A program made the position numbers and the translations under genes. DNA of 64,000 bases from Gammaproteobacteria bacterium (GTDB lineage: Bacteria > Pseudomonadota > Gammaproteobacteria > Burkholderiales > Burkholderiaceae_C), in the NCBI GenBank assembly GCA_018820395.1, contig JAHJOG010000263.1:1-64000 (forward strand), given 5' to 3'. Positions within the stretch are counted from its first letter, which is position 1. Every line of letters begins with the position of its first letter. Below the pieces are notes generated by a model. The model did not search any database, was not told the origin of the DNA, and worked only from the letters and a program-made list of their open reading frames with translations. Below, one piece after another: positions 50,354 through 61,834 of this stretch.

Positions 50354-51853
50354 TCAGCCGAGTCGGGCCTTCAGCAGCGCATTGACCTGGCCAGGATTGG
50401 CCTTGCCCTGACTCGCCTTCATCACCTGGCCGACCAGTGCGTTGAAGGCCTTGTCTTTGCCGGCGCGGTACTCGTCGATGTTCTTCTGATTGCGTGACAG
50501 CACATCGTCCACGATGGCTTCGAGCGCGCCGCTGTCGCTCATCTGCTTCAGGCCTTTGGCCTCGATGAGTCGGTCGACGTCGGCGCCTTCGCCCGTCCAG
50601 AGCGCGTCGAACACCTGACGCGCCGCCGCGTTCGAGATGGTGCCGTCGGCAATGCGTGCGATCAGTGAAGCGAGTTGCGTCGCAGCCACCGGCGCCCGGT
50701 CGATCGGCAGGTCCTGCAGATTGAGGCGCCGCGCGATCTCGCCGGTGATCCAGTTGCTCGCGAGCTTCGGGGGCGCGCCTGCGGCGACGCTGTCCTGGAA
50801 GTAGGTCGCGAACGCAAAGCTCTGCGTGATCTGCGCAGCGTCGTAGTCGGACAGGCCATGGTCGCGCACGAAGCGTTCAGCCATCGAGCGCGGCAGCTCG
50901 GGCATGCCTTGTCGGACCTGCTCGATCCACTCCGCGGAAATGGCCAGCGGCGGCAGGTCGGGATCGGGAAAGTAGCGGTAGTCGGCGGCGTCTTCCTTGG
51001 TGCGCATCGACCGCGTTTCGCCCGTGGCGGGGTCGAAGAGCACGGTGGCCTGCTGGATCCGGCGGCCGTCTTCGAGCTCCTCGATCTGCCAGCGGATCTC
51101 GTAGTCGATCGCCTGCTGCATGAACTTGAAGCTGTTGAGGTTCTTGATCTCGCGGCGCGTGCCCAGCGACGAGCCCGGCTTGCGCACCGACACGTTGGCA
51201 TCGCAACGAAAACTGCCTTCCTGCATGTTGCCGTCGCAGATGCCGATCCAGGTGACGATCTTGTGCAGCTCGCGCGCATAGGCCACGGCCTCGGTGGTGG
51301 AGCGCATGTCGGGTTCGGTGACGATTTCCAGCAGCGGAGTGCCGGCACGATTGAGGTCGATGCCGGACTGGCCGACGAAGTCTTCGTGGAGCGACTTGCC
51401 GGCATCTTCCTCGAGGTGCGCGCGAACCAGACGCACGGTCTTCTTCTCGTCGCCCAGGAGGAAGCTCACCGTGCCGCCCTGCACCACGGGGATTTCGTAC
51501 TGGCTGATCTGGTAGCCCTTTGGCAGGTCTGGGTAGAAGTAGTTCTTGCGCGCGAAGACGCTGCGCGGCGCGATGTGCGAGCCGAGCGCCAGGCCGAGCT
51601 TGATGGCGCGCTCGACCGCGCCCTTGTTCATGACCGGCAGCGTGCCGGGCAGCGCCAGATCGACGGCGCAGGCCTGGGTGTTGGGCTCGGCGCCGAAGGC
51701 GGTCGATGCGCGGCTGAAGATCTTGCTGGTGGTGGACAGCTGGGCATGGGTTTCGAAGCCGATGATGACTTCGTAGCCCTGCACGAGCGGGCCGGTGGGC
51801 CGGCCCTCCTGCATCTGTTCGAAAGAGTTCATGGACGGCTCGGTGCTGCTCAT
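50354..51853 (-). CDS. gatB: Asp/Glu-tRNA amidotransferase subunit B
   Basis: 499 residues: [49 protein letters not shown] and the C-terminal YqeY-like tail ending [22 protein letters not shown]. GatB is the kinase/tRNA-binding subunit that transamidates Glu-tRNA(Gln) and Asp-tRNA(Asn). It begins one base after the gatA stop. ATG 51832 is an alternative start. Confidence 0.96.
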   Translation of the reverse strand: MSSTEPSMNSFEQMQEGRPTGPLVQGYEVIIGFETHAQLSTTSKIFSRASTAFGAEPNTQACAVDLALPGTLPVMNKGAVERAIKLGLALGSHIAPRSVFARKNYFYPDLPKGYQISQYEIPVVQGGTVSFLLGDEKKTVRLVRAHLEEDAGKSLHEDFVGQSGIDLNRAGTPLLEIVTEPDMRSTTEAVAYARELHKIVTWIGICDGNMQEGSFRCDANVSVRKPGSSLGTRREIKNLNSFKFMQQAIDYEIRWQIEELEDGRRIQQATVLFDPATGETRSMRTKEDAADYRYFPDPDLPPLAISAEWIEQVRQGMPELPRSMAERFVRDHGLSDYDAAQITQSFAFATYFQDSVAAGAPPKLASNWITGEIARRLNLQDLPIDRAPVAATQLASLIARIADGTISNAAARQVFDALWTGEGADVDRLIEAKGLKQMSDSGALEAIVDDVLSRNQKNIDEYRAGKDKAFNALVGQVMKASQGKANPGQVNALLKARLG

Positions 51854-51854
51854 G

Positions 51855-53338
51855 TCAGGCGCCCTCCGGCAGGCGCAGGTGCCAGTCGGTGGCCTGCTGG
51901 AAACCGTGCGCCGCGTTGAGCAGGCGCCCCTCGTCGAGGTAGTTGCCGATCAGCTGCAGGCCGACCGGCAGGCCGTTGTCGAAGCCGGCCGGAACGCTCA
52001 TGCCGGGCAGGCCCGCCAGCGAAGCCGGCAGCGTGAAGATGTCCGCCAGGTAGTCGGCCACCGGATCGTTGCCGTGTTCGCCGATCTTCCAGGCAACGGT
52101 GGGTGCCGCCGGCCCGGCGATGAGGTCGCACTGCGCGAAGGCCTGGCGGAAATCGACGGCGATCATGCGGCGCACCTTCTGCGCCTGGAGGTAGTAAGCG
52201 TCGTAGTAGCCGTGCGAGAGCACGTAGGTGCCGATCATGATGCGGCGCTTGACCTCGTCGCCGAAGCCCTCTTCGCGCGTCTTGGCGTACATGTCGGCCA
52301 GGTCGCGATAGTGGCTGGCGCGATGGCCGAACTTGACGCCGTCGAAGCGGCTCAGGTTGCTCGACGCCTCGGCCGCCGCCAGCACGTAATAGACGGGGAT
52401 CGACAGCTCGGTGCGCGGCAGCGAGATCTCGACGCGGCGCGCGCCCAGCTTTTCGTATTCGGCCAGCGCGGCGTCGACGGCCGCGCGCACGCCAGGGGCC
52501 ACGCCGTCGCCGAGGAATTCGCGCGGGACGCCGATGCGCAAGCCTTTCAGCGATGCGCCGAGGCCGCGCGCGAAGTCTTCGGCAGGAACGTCCAGCGAGG
52601 TCGAATCGCGATCGGGGTCGGGTCCGCACATCGCGGAAAGGAGCAGCGCGCAGTCCTCGGCCGAGCGCGCCAGCGGGCCGGCCTGGTCGAGGCTCGAAGC
52701 GAAGGCGACCATGCCGTAGCGCGACGCACGGCCGTAGGTGGGCTTGATGCCGGTCACGCCGCAGAAGGAGGCGGGCTGGCGAATCGAGCCGCCGGTGTCG
52801 GTGCCGGTGGCGCCGGGCACCAGTCCGGCCGCCACCGCGGCAGCGCTGCCGCCGGACGAGCCGCCCGGGATGCGCGACGCGTCCCACGGGTTGCGCACCG
52901 GCACGGGCTTGTCGCTGCCCAGGGCGGGCACGGCGACGTTTTCGTTGCCCGAGCCCATGGCGAATTCATCGCAGCTCAACTTGCCGAGCGTGACGGCGCC
53001 GGCGTCGGCCAGCCTGCGCACCACGGTGGCGTCGAAAGGTGAGCGGTAGCCGGCCAGCATGCGCGAGCCGGCGGTGGTCGGAAAACCCTTGGTGACGAAG
53101 ATGTCCTTGTGCGCAATGGGCAGTCCGGCGAGCGCCGGTGCGTTTCTGTCGGAAATGCGCGCGTCTGCCGCGCGGGCCTCGGCCAGCGTGACCTCTTCGT
53201 CGATGGCGACGAAGGCGCCGATGTCCGGGTGGCGGGCGATCCGGTCGAGATGGTGTCGAGCCACTTCGACTGCGGAGACCTTGCGCTCGCGCAACGCAGC
53301 CGTGAGGGCCGCAACGCCCATGCGGTGAAGTTCGCCGC

Positions 53339-53342
<4 letters not shown>
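51855..53342 (-). CDS. gatA: Asp/Glu-tRNA amidotransferase subunit A
   Basis: 495-residue amidase-signature protein: Lys in [10 protein letters not shown], cis-Ser in [11 protein letters not shown] and nucleophile Ser in [13 protein letters not shown]. It supplies ammonia from glutamine through a tunnel to GatB. The order gatC-gatA-gatB with ATGA coupling to gatC is classic. Confidence 0.96.
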
Positions 53343-54921
<1,579 letters not shown>

Positions 54922-54984
54922 CGCTCGCCCTCAGGCTGCGCGGCATCTCGCCAAAATCGAGGTGTTATGGCGTAAAACCGCACC

Positions 54985-56025
54985 ATGCCGCTCGGTACCC
55001 TCGACCGCACTGCGCCGCCCCTCTTCAACCAGGGGCCGTCCGCGCTGAGCAAGCTGATCTTCTTCAGTGCACTGGCGTTGTTCCTGATGGTGGCCGACGC
55101 GCGTTTCAATGTGGTTCAACCGGTTCGTGCAGCCATCGGAACGGTGCTCTATCCGATCCAGTTGCTGGCACTGAAGCCGGTGCAGCTCGCGATCGGCAGC
55201 GGACGCTATTTCGAAGAGCTGCAGTCGGCGCAGGCGCGCGAGGAGAGCGCGCGCCGGACGCTTGCGCTACAGGCCGAGCGCGCCAGCCAGGCCGACACGC
55301 TCGCCAAGGAAAACGCCCGCCTGCGTTCGGTGCTCGAACTGCGGCAGATCACGCCCACCCCCAGCAAGGCTGCCGAGGTGCTCTACGACGCAGCCGACCC
55401 GTACACCCGCAAGCTGATCATCGACCAGGGCATGGCCAGTGGCATCGCCGCCGGCTCTCCGGTGATCGATGAGCGCGGCGTGCTCGGGCAGGTGACCCAA
55501 GTGCTGCCCTTCACCAGCGAGATCACGCTGGTGACCGATCGCGATCTCGCGATTCCTGTGCAGAACGTGCGCACCGGCGTGCGCAACCTCGCGTTCGGCG
55601 ACGCCAGCGCGCACGGCGGCGGGCTCGAATTGCGCTTCGTCGCACCGAGCTCGGACGTTCAGGAAGGCGACGTCCTGACGACCAGCGGAGTCGACGGCGT
55701 CTACCCGCCGGGCCTGGCCGTGGCGAAGATCGATCGCATCGAGCGCAGGGCGGATTCGGCTTTTGCACGGATCTACTGCGTCCCGATGGCTCAGGTGACG
55801 GCCGCGCGTTTCGTGCTGGTGTTGTCGCCCGTGGGTGTCCAGAGTCCGAATCCACCCGCCGTGGCTGGCGATGGCACGCCGGCGGCTTCGGGCAAGACGG
55901 ACAAGCCCGCGAGCAAGCCGGCGAAGGCCGACAAGGCCTCGGTGAAAGATGACAAGGGCGCCGCCAAGGCGACGCCAAAGCCGGTGCGCAAGCCCGCAGC
56001 GCCGAAGGAAGAGCCCGCGCGATGA
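54985..56025 (+). CDS. mreC: Rod shape-determining protein MreC
   Basis: 346 residues: one N-terminal membrane helix (~22-45), a coiled coil (EELQSAQAREESARRTLALQAERA), then the two beta-barrel domains (ASGIAAGSPVIDERGVLGQVTQV, GDVLTTSGVDGVYPPGLAVAKI). The C-terminal ~60 residues are a Lys/Ala/Pro-rich tail (KTDKPASKPAKADKA) longer than usual. TAAAAC lies 6 bases before the ATG, without an RBS. Confidence 0.95.
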   Translation: MPLGTLDRTAPPLFNQGPSALSKLIFFSALALFLMVADARFNVVQPVRAAIGTVLYPIQLLALKPVQLAIGSGRYFEELQSAQAREESARRTLALQAERASQADTLAKENARLRSVLELRQITPTPSKAAEVLYDAADPYTRKLIIDQGMASGIAAGSPVIDERGVLGQVTQVLPFTSEITLVTDRDLAIPVQNVRTGVRNLAFGDASAHGGGLELRFVAPSSDVQEGDVLTTSGVDGVYPPGLAVAKIDRIERRADSAFARIYCVPMAQVTAARFVLVLSPVGVQSPNPPAVAGDGTPAASGKTDKPASKPAKADKASVKDDKGAAKATPKPVRKPAAPKEEPAR

Positions 56026-56543
56026 TCATGCGTCCCGGCCAGCAGCAGTTGCTGCTTCCGCTCAATCCGGTCTTCATGTGGGGCAGCCTGCTCGTCGCGC
56101 TGTTGCTCAGCATGGTGCCCGTCGGGCGCGGCGCTTGGACGCCCGACCTGCTGGCCCTGGTCATCGTCTTCTGGAGCGTGCACCAGCCGTCGCGCATCGG
56201 GATCGGCGCGGCCTTCGTCTTCGGGCTCTTGATGGACGTTCATCAGACGGCGTTGCTCGGGCAGCACGCCTTTTCATACACGACGCTGGTGTTCTTCGCG
56301 ATCGTGCTGCATCGCCGGCTGCTGTGGTTTCCGATGTTGTCGCAGGCGCTGCAGGTGTTGCCGCTCTTCGCGCTGTCGCACCTGATCGAGCTCGGCATCC
56401 GGATGCTCGGCGGTGGGATTTTTCCGGGCTGGTCGCTGCTGCTGTCACCGCTGATCGAGGCCATGCTCTGGCCGGTCGCGAGCCTGTTGTTGCTTGCACC
56501 GCAACGCCGCACCCCCGAGCCCGATGCCAATCGCCCCTTGTGA
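56022..56543 (+). CDS. mreD: Rod shape-determining protein MreD
   Basis: 173 residues, five or six hydrophobic helices, with LVIVFWSVHQPSRIGIGAAFVFGLLMDVHQ typical of MreD. Coupled to mreC by ATGA overlap. Works with MreC in the elongasome. Confidence 0.92.
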   Translation: MIMRPGQQQLLLPLNPVFMWGSLLVALLLSMVPVGRGAWTPDLLALVIVFWSVHQPSRIGIGAAFVFGLLMDVHQTALLGQHAFSYTTLVFFAIVLHRRLLWFPMLSQALQVLPLFALSHLIELGIRMLGGGIFPGWSLLLSPLIEAMLWPVASLLLLAPQRRTPEPDANRPL

Positions 56544-56591
56544 CGCATTCGGCTTGTCGCGCTGCCGATGCGCGATTAGGCTCGTGGCCTC

Positions 56592-58565
56592 ATGACCGAG
56601 ATCCGAAACGTTGCCGCCGACCTCGCGCGCTTCAAGCGCCGCGTGATCGTGATCGGGCTGGTGGTGATCGTGGCCTTCGGCCTGCTGTGTTCGCGGCTGT
56701 TCTTTCTGCAGGTGGTCCGGCACGAAGACCTGGCCGAGCAGGCCGAAAGCAACCGCACGGCGATCGTCCCCGTCACGCCGAACCGTGGGCTCATCCTCGA
56801 CCGCAACGGCATCGTGCTGGCGTCGAACTATTCGGCCTACACGCTCGAGATCACCCCGTCGAAGGTGGCCAACCTCGAACAGACGCTGGACGAGCTGAGC
56901 CAGATCGTCGAGATCTCGCACCGCGACCGGCGCCGCTTCAAGCGGCTGCGCGAAGACTCGCGCAGTTTCGATTCCACCCCGATCCGCACGCGCCTGAGCG
57001 ACGAGGAGGTGGCGCGATTCGCCGCGCAACGCTTTCGGTTCCCTGGCGTCGAGATCAAGGCGCGACTCTTTCGCAACTACCCGTACGGCGAGATGGCGAG
57101 CCACGTGCTGGGCTACATCGGCCGCATCAACCAGCGCGAGAAGACCGCGATGGAAGACTGGGACGAAGAAGACCAGTCGAACTACAAGGGCACCGACTAC
57201 ATCGGCAAGCTCGGCATCGAACAGAGCTACGAGAAGACGCTGCATGGGCAGACCGGCGTGGAAGAAATGGAAACCTCCGCCGGCGGACGGGCGGTGCGCA
57301 GGCTGGCGGCTCACCCGGCAACTCCAGGTGACAACGTCATGCTCTCGATCGACGTCAAGCTGCAGAAGCTGGTGGAAGACATGTACGGCGAGCGCCGCGG
57401 CGCCCTGGTGGCGCTCGACCCCAAGACGGGTGAGATCCTGGCACTGGTCAGCAAGCCCAACTTCGATCCCAATCTGTTCGTCGAAGGCATCGATTCCGAA
57501 AGCTGGAAGGAGTTGAGCGAGTCGATCGACAAGCCGCTCTTGAACCGCGCCCTGCGGGGCACGTACCCGCCCGGCTCGACCTACAAGCCCTTCATGGCGC
57601 TGGCGGCCCTCCAGACCGGCAAGCGCGGGCCCAACGTGGTGGTCAACGACCCGGGCTACTTCAACTTCGGCGGCCACCGATTCGGCAGCCCCGAAGGCAA
57701 TATCGGCGGCGTCGACATGCGGCGGTCGATCCAGCTGTCGAGCAACATCTACTACTACTCGCTCGCCAACGAAATGGGCGTGAATCTGATCCACGACTTC
57801 ATGAAGCCGCTGACCTTCGGCCAGGTCACGGGCATCGACCTGGGCGGCGAGGTTCGCGGCGTGCTGCCCAGCACCGAGTGGAAGCGCAATGCGTACCGCC
57901 GTCCCGAGCAGCAGAAGTGGTACGCCGGCGAAACCATTTCGCTGGGCATCGGGCAGGGCTACAACAGCTTCACCATGCTGCAGCTCGCGCAGGCCACCGC
58001 GATCGTCGCGGACGGCGGCATCAAGCACCGTCCGCACATCGGCCTGGCCACGCGCGACACCGTGACCCGGCAGGTGACACCCATCGAGCAGCCCCCCGCA
58101 GAGAACCTGGGCTTCTCGGCCGCGAACGTGGCCGTGGTGCGCGAAGGCCTGACGGCGGTGGTCACGGGCGGCACGGCCCGGGGCGTGTTCGCCGGGGCGG
58201 GCTACACGGCGGCGGGCAAGACCGGCACGGCACAGGCGGTGTCGCTCGCGCAGAACACCAAGTACAACGCCCGCGCCCTCGAAGAGCACAAGCGCGACCA
58301 TGCCTTGTTCATCGCCTTCGCGCCGGTCAACGACCCCAAGATCGCACTCGCGCTCGTCGTCGAGAACGCGGGCTGGGGCGCGGGCGCCGCCGCACCGATC
58401 GCTCGGCGCGTGTTCGACTACTGGCTGCTGAACCAGTACCCGAGCGAGGCGGACATGGCAGCAGTCAGGATCGGGAAGGCGACCGCCCCGATCGGCAAGC
58501 CGCGCGTCGCGAGCGAGATGCCCTGGCCGCCGGAATCGGCGGTTGTCGTGCCACCTGCGCCTTGA
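56592..58565 (+). CDS. mrdA: Penicillin-binding protein 2 (elongation transpeptidase)
   Basis: 657 residues: an N-terminal membrane helix (~17-37), pedestal domain with RGLILDRNG-like motif, and a transpeptidase domain with SxxK (STYK, ~330), SxN (SSN, ~384) and KTG (~543, AGKTGTAQ). It crosslinks lateral-wall peptidoglycan and partners RodA and MreCD. rodA, which often follows, is not here; a convergent GMC oxidoreductase gene lies downstream instead. TAGGCT 9 bases before the ATG may be a promoter. Confidence 0.96.
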   Translation: MTEIRNVAADLARFKRRVIVIGLVVIVAFGLLCSRLFFLQVVRHEDLAEQAESNRTAIVPVTPNRGLILDRNGIVLASNYSAYTLEITPSKVANLEQTLDELSQIVEISHRDRRRFKRLREDSRSFDSTPIRTRLSDEEVARFAAQRFRFPGVEIKARLFRNYPYGEMASHVLGYIGRINQREKTAMEDWDEEDQSNYKGTDYIGKLGIEQSYEKTLHGQTGVEEMETSAGGRAVRRLAAHPATPGDNVMLSIDVKLQKLVEDMYGERRGALVALDPKTGEILALVSKPNFDPNLFVEGIDSESWKELSESIDKPLLNRALRGTYPPGSTYKPFMALAALQTGKRGPNVVVNDPGYFNFGGHRFGSPEGNIGGVDMRRSIQLSSNIYYYSLANEMGVNLIHDFMKPLTFGQVTGIDLGGEVRGVLPSTEWKRNAYRRPEQQKWYAGETISLGIGQGYNSFTMLQLAQATAIVADGGIKHRPHIGLATRDTVTRQVTPIEQPPAENLGFSAANVAVVREGLTAVVTGGTARGVFAGAGYTAAGKTGTAQAVSLAQNTKYNARALEEHKRDHALFIAFAPVNDPKIALALVVENAGWGAGAAAPIARRVFDYWLLNQYPSEADMAAVRIGKATAPIGKPRVASEMPWPPESAVVVPPAP

Positions 58566-58582
58566 TTCGAGAAGTTGGGGGC

Positions 58583-58609
58583 AAAAAAAAGCGCCGACCA
58601 GCGGCGCTT
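58583..58609 (-). terminator. Rho-independent terminator on the minus strand
   Basis: On the minus strand AAGCGCCG-N5-CGGCGCTT is followed by a run of eight T residues. It would stop transcripts coming leftward from the GMC oxidoreductase gene before they enter mrdA. Confidence 0.85.
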
Positions 58610-58720
58610 GAGGGGTGAAACCGGCATCTCGTTGCGGATACCTTGAATCAACTGCTTTTGTTCTTGACGTGCGAAATTTGTCTCCTCGGCCCCCGCGCTA
58701 CGGGCGAGCCCGATTGCGAG

Positions 58721-58755
58721 TGCATGGACTCTAGGGCCTGCACCTAGTCAGTGCA
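58721..58755. other. Imperfect inverted repeat in the mrdA-GMC intergenic region
   Basis: TGCATGGACTCTAGG and CCTAGTCAGTGCA are imperfect inverted copies around a 7-base centre (GCCTGCA). It lies between two convergent genes and carries no T tract. The rest of 58610-58828 shows no gene or other recognisable element. Confidence 0.35.
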
Positions 58756-58828
58756 TCCGGGATTACCCCGCCAGATGGCAACGATGCGGTGCGTTGTTCG
58801 CAACCCCCGGCGGCCCTGGCGCTAGTGG

Positions 58829-60454
58829 TTACTCCCGCGCGCGGATCCAGCCAGCTGCCTTCTCGGCCATCATGAGTGTCGGGCTGTTGGTGTTGCCGCT
58901 GGTGATCGTGGGCATCGCGCCGGCGTCGACCACGCGCAGTCCGGCCACGCCGCGAACGCGCAGGTGGGCATCGAGCACCGCCATGGGGTCGTTGTCGTGC
59001 CCCATCTTCGTGGTGCCCACCGGATGGAAGATGGTGGTCGCGATGTCGCCGGCCAGGCGCGCCAGCTCTTCGTCGCTCTGGTATTGCACGCCGGGCTTCC
59101 ATTCTTCGGGCCGGTACCTTTCGAGCGCCGGCTGAGCGGCGATGCGGCGCGTGACGCGCAGCGAATCCGCCGCGACCTTGCGGTCTTCGTCGGTGCTGAG
59201 GTAGTTGGGTGCGATGGCGGGCGCGTCTTCGAAGCGAGGGCTTCGGATGCGCACGCTGCCCCGGCTGGTCGGGTTGAGGTTGCACACGCTGGCCGTGAAG
59301 GCGGGGAAGCTGTGCAGGGGGTCGCCGAAGGCTTCGAGCGACAGCGGCTGGACGTGGTATTGGAGATTTGGCCACTCGCGCTCGGGCGAACTCCGGGTGA
59401 AGGCGCCCAGCTGCGAGGGAGCCATGCTCATGGGGCCGGTGCGCCGAAGCAGGTATTCCATGCCGATGCGGGCCTTGCCGACCAGGGTCGATGCGAGCAC
59501 GTTGAGCGTCGGTGCGTCCTGGATCTTGTAGACGGCGCGGATCTGCAAATGGTCTTGCAGGTTGGCACCGACGCCGGGCGCATCGAGCAGCACGTCGATG
59601 CCGTGCTCGCGCAGCAGGTCGGCCGGGCCGATGCCGGAAAGCTGCAGGATCTGCGGCGAGCCGATGCTGCCGGCACAGAGAATGACTTCCTGTGTGGCCC
59701 GGGCGGTGACCATCTCGTGGCCGTCCCACACCTGGGCGCCGGTGCACCGCCTGCGGCCGTCGGGCATCGACTCGGTGATGAGCCGCGTGACCTGCGCCCC
59801 CGTCCACAACTCGAAATTGGGGCGGCCGTAGCAGGTGGGCCGCAGAAAGGCCTTGGCGGTGTTCCAGCGCCATCCGTTCTTTTGGTTGACCTGGAAGTAG
59901 CCCACGCCTTCGTTGCTGCCGCGATTGAAATCCGCCGAGGCCGGAATGCCCGCCTGCTGCGCCGCCAGCGCGAAGGCATCGAGGATGTCCCAGCGCAGCC
60001 TTTGCTTTTCGACGCGCCATTCGCCGCCGGCGCCGTGCATCTCGTCGGCACCGAGGTAGTGGTCTTCGTGTTTCTTGAAGGCGGGGAGCACCTCGCTCCA
60101 GCGCCAGGCGTCGTCGCCGGTGAGCTCGGCCCACTGGTCGTAGTCCCGAGACTGTCCGCGCATGTAGATCATGCCGTTGATCGACGACGAGCCGCCCAGG
60201 GTCTTGCCGCGCGGATAGCGCAGTGCCCGGCCGTTGAGGCCCGCGTCGGGCTCGGTCTGGTAGAGCCAGTCGGTGCGCGGGTTGCCGATGCAATAGAGAT
60301 AGCCGACCGGGATGTGGATCCAGTGGTAGTCGTCCCGGCGCCCGGCCTCGATGAGCAGCACCCGCACCGGCGTGTCGGCGCTGAGCCGGTTGGCCACCAG
60401 GGCGCCGGCCGTGCCTCCGCCGATGACGATGTAGTCGAAGGTCGTGTCGCTCAT
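58829..60454 (-). CDS. GMC-family FAD oxidoreductase (choline dehydrogenase-like)
   Basis: 541 residues: ADP-binding IVIGGGTAGALVANRL (~9-24), LGGSSSINGMIYMRG, GSIGSPQILQLSGIGP, and the C-terminal catalytic region with HPVGTTKMG and GNTNSPTLMMAEKAA. It oxidises a primary alcohol with FAD; no choline-specific context (betB, betI) is present, so the substrate is open. The start at 60454 has only a weak RBS; the track extension upstream is not homologous. A 14-bp tandem repeat lies just upstream. Confidence 0.92.
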   Translation of the reverse strand: MSDTTFDYIVIGGGTAGALVANRLSADTPVRVLLIEAGRRDDYHWIHIPVGYLYCIGNPRTDWLYQTEPDAGLNGRALRYPRGKTLGGSSSINGMIYMRGQSRDYDQWAELTGDDAWRWSEVLPAFKKHEDHYLGADEMHGAGGEWRVEKQRLRWDILDAFALAAQQAGIPASADFNRGSNEGVGYFQVNQKNGWRWNTAKAFLRPTCYGRPNFELWTGAQVTRLITESMPDGRRRCTGAQVWDGHEMVTARATQEVILCAGSIGSPQILQLSGIGPADLLREHGIDVLLDAPGVGANLQDHLQIRAVYKIQDAPTLNVLASTLVGKARIGMEYLLRRTGPMSMAPSQLGAFTRSSPEREWPNLQYHVQPLSLEAFGDPLHSFPAFTASVCNLNPTSRGSVRIRSPRFEDAPAIAPNYLSTDEDRKVAADSLRVTRRIAAQPALERYRPEEWKPGVQYQSDEELARLAGDIATTIFHPVGTTKMGHDNDPMAVLDAHLRVRGVAGLRVVDAGAMPTITSGNTNSPTLMMAEKAAGWIRARE

Positions 60455-60467
60455 TGTGCTTCTCGCT

Positions 60468-60501
60468 TGTCTCGCGCTGCGTGTCTCGCGCTGCGTGTCT
60501 C
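60468..60501. repeat. 14-bp tandem repeat, ~2.4 copies
   Basis: TGTCTCGCGCTGCG occurs at 60468-60481 and 60482-60495, followed by a partial third copy TGTCTC, 14 bases upstream of the GMC start codon in its leader or promoter. Confidence 0.7.
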
Positions 60502-60627
60502 CTGGCCGCTGCCAGTCTACGCGGAACGATGGTGCGGAAGACAGGGTGGCGGGCCCCCGGCGGCCGCGCAGCGGTCCTACGCTCGAGCGGGCCGGCGGGT
60601 GGTCGATCATTCGCACCCGGCCGGTTA

Positions 60628-60667
60628 GGATGGGCAGCCATCTGTCCGTGTCAGATCATGCCCATCC
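60628..60667. promoter_or_regulatory. Long inverted repeat ending at the mlaE start codon
   Basis: GGATGGGCA ... TGCCCATCC are perfect 9-bp arms, and the inner ATCTG/CAGAT pair adds 5 bp around a 7-base loop. The element begins inside a possible -10 (TAGGAT, 60626-60631) and ends on the base before ATG 60668. It could be an operator or, if transcribed, a hairpin hiding the start codon. No Shine-Dalgarno is visible. Confidence 0.55.
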
Positions 60668-61834
60668 ATGACCATTGCATCGCCGAACGCTGAAGCGCCA
60701 GGAGAACCGGCAACGGATCCGCGCGTCAGTGCGTGCGAGCGCGACGGCCGACGTTGGGCCCTCGCCGAAGGGCCATGGACTGCGATGTCGATGTCGACTC
60801 CGCGCGCCTGGCATGCGTTGGCAGCGAGCCTGCGCGGCGTGCCGGCGAGCGGGGATCTCGGCTGGGACCTGAGGCCGATCGAGAAGCTCGATCACATCGG
60901 CGCGCAGCTGCTCTGGAATCACTGGCAGCAGGCCTGGCCCAAAAACCTGGAGCTCGATCCGCAGCACAGGTCGGTGCTCGACCAGGTGGCTCGCTTCACC
61001 ACCGCGGCGCCGCCCGAGCCGACCAAGACCCTGGCCGAACGCTTGAAGGATTTCACGCAGTACGGACCGCGCATCATGTTCGTCGCGCGCGATTTCCTCC
61101 GGCTGATCGGCCAACTCACGCTCGACATCGGCACCTTGCTGCGCGCGCCCCACCGCGGCCCTTGGCGGGATTTTTCCGGCCACCTCTATCAGTTCGGTGC
61201 GACCGCATTGCCCATCACGGCCCTGGTCGGGCTGCTGATCGGCGTCGTGCTCGCCTACCTCACGTCGCAGCAGTTGCGGCAGTACGGCGGCGAGACCTTC
61301 ATCGTCAACATCCTGGGCCTGTCGCTGATCCGCGAACTCGGGCCGGTGCTGGGGGCCGTGCTGATCGCCGGGCGCTCGGGCTCCGCGATCACCGCGCAGA
61401 TCGGCGTGATGCGCGTCACCGAAGAACTCGACGCGATGCGCGTGATGGGCATCCCGCACGGCTTCCGGCTGGTGATGCCGCGCGTGCTGGCGCTGGCGAT
61501 CGCCATGCCGCTCATCAGCATGTGGACGTCGATGTCGGCGCTCTTCGGCGGCATGATCGCGGCCGATCTGGCACTTGACATCTCGCCGGCCTATTTCATG
61601 TCGGCTCTGCCGCGCGCCGTGCCGATGACCAATCTGTGGCTGGCGATGGCCAAGTCGGCGGTGTTCGGCATTCTGATCGCGCTCATCGGCTGCTACTTCG
61701 GAATGAAGGTCAAGCCCAACACCGAAAGCCTCGGTCGCGGCACCACCTCGTCGGTCGTGAGTTCGATCACGGTGGTCATCCTGGTCGACGCGATGTTCGC
61801 GGTGCTGTTCAGAGGCGTGGGGTTCCGGGCATGA
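60668..61834 (+). CDS. mlaE: STAS-MlaE fusion: lipid-transport ABC permease
   Basis: 388 residues, ~125 longer than a plain MlaE. The N-terminal ~110 residues (RWALAEGPWTAMSMS ... LRPIEKLDHIGAQLLWNHW) look like a STAS domain, equivalent to the separate MlaB of enteric bacteria. The remainder is a five- to six-helix MlaE permease (GLLIGVVLAYLTSQQLRQYGG, IAGRSGSAITAQIGVMRVTEELDAMRVMGI). It moves phospholipids between membranes with MlaF and MlaD. Coupled to mlaF by ATGA. Confidence 0.92.
   Translation: MTIASPNAEAPGEPATDPRVSACERDGRRWALAEGPWTAMSMSTPRAWHALAASLRGVPASGDLGWDLRPIEKLDHIGAQLLWNHWQQAWPKNLELDPQHRSVLDQVARFTTAAPPEPTKTLAERLKDFTQYGPRIMFVARDFLRLIGQLTLDIGTLLRAPHRGPWRDFSGHLYQFGATALPITALVGLLIGVVLAYLTSQQLRQYGGETFIVNILGLSLIRELGPVLGAVLIAGRSGSAITAQIGVMRVTEELDAMRVMGIPHGFRLVMPRVLALAIAMPLISMWTSMSALFGGMIAADLALDISPAYFMSALPRAVPMTNLWLAMAKSAVFGILIALIGCYFGMKVKPNTESLGRGTTSSVVSSITVVILVDAMFAVLFRGVGFRA

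Noticed and set aside
50310-50361. Inverted repeat TCGGCTGA / TCAGCCGA between the DUF4124 gene and gatB as a terminator
   Set aside because: The loop is 36 bases long and there is no T tract; it may be chance.
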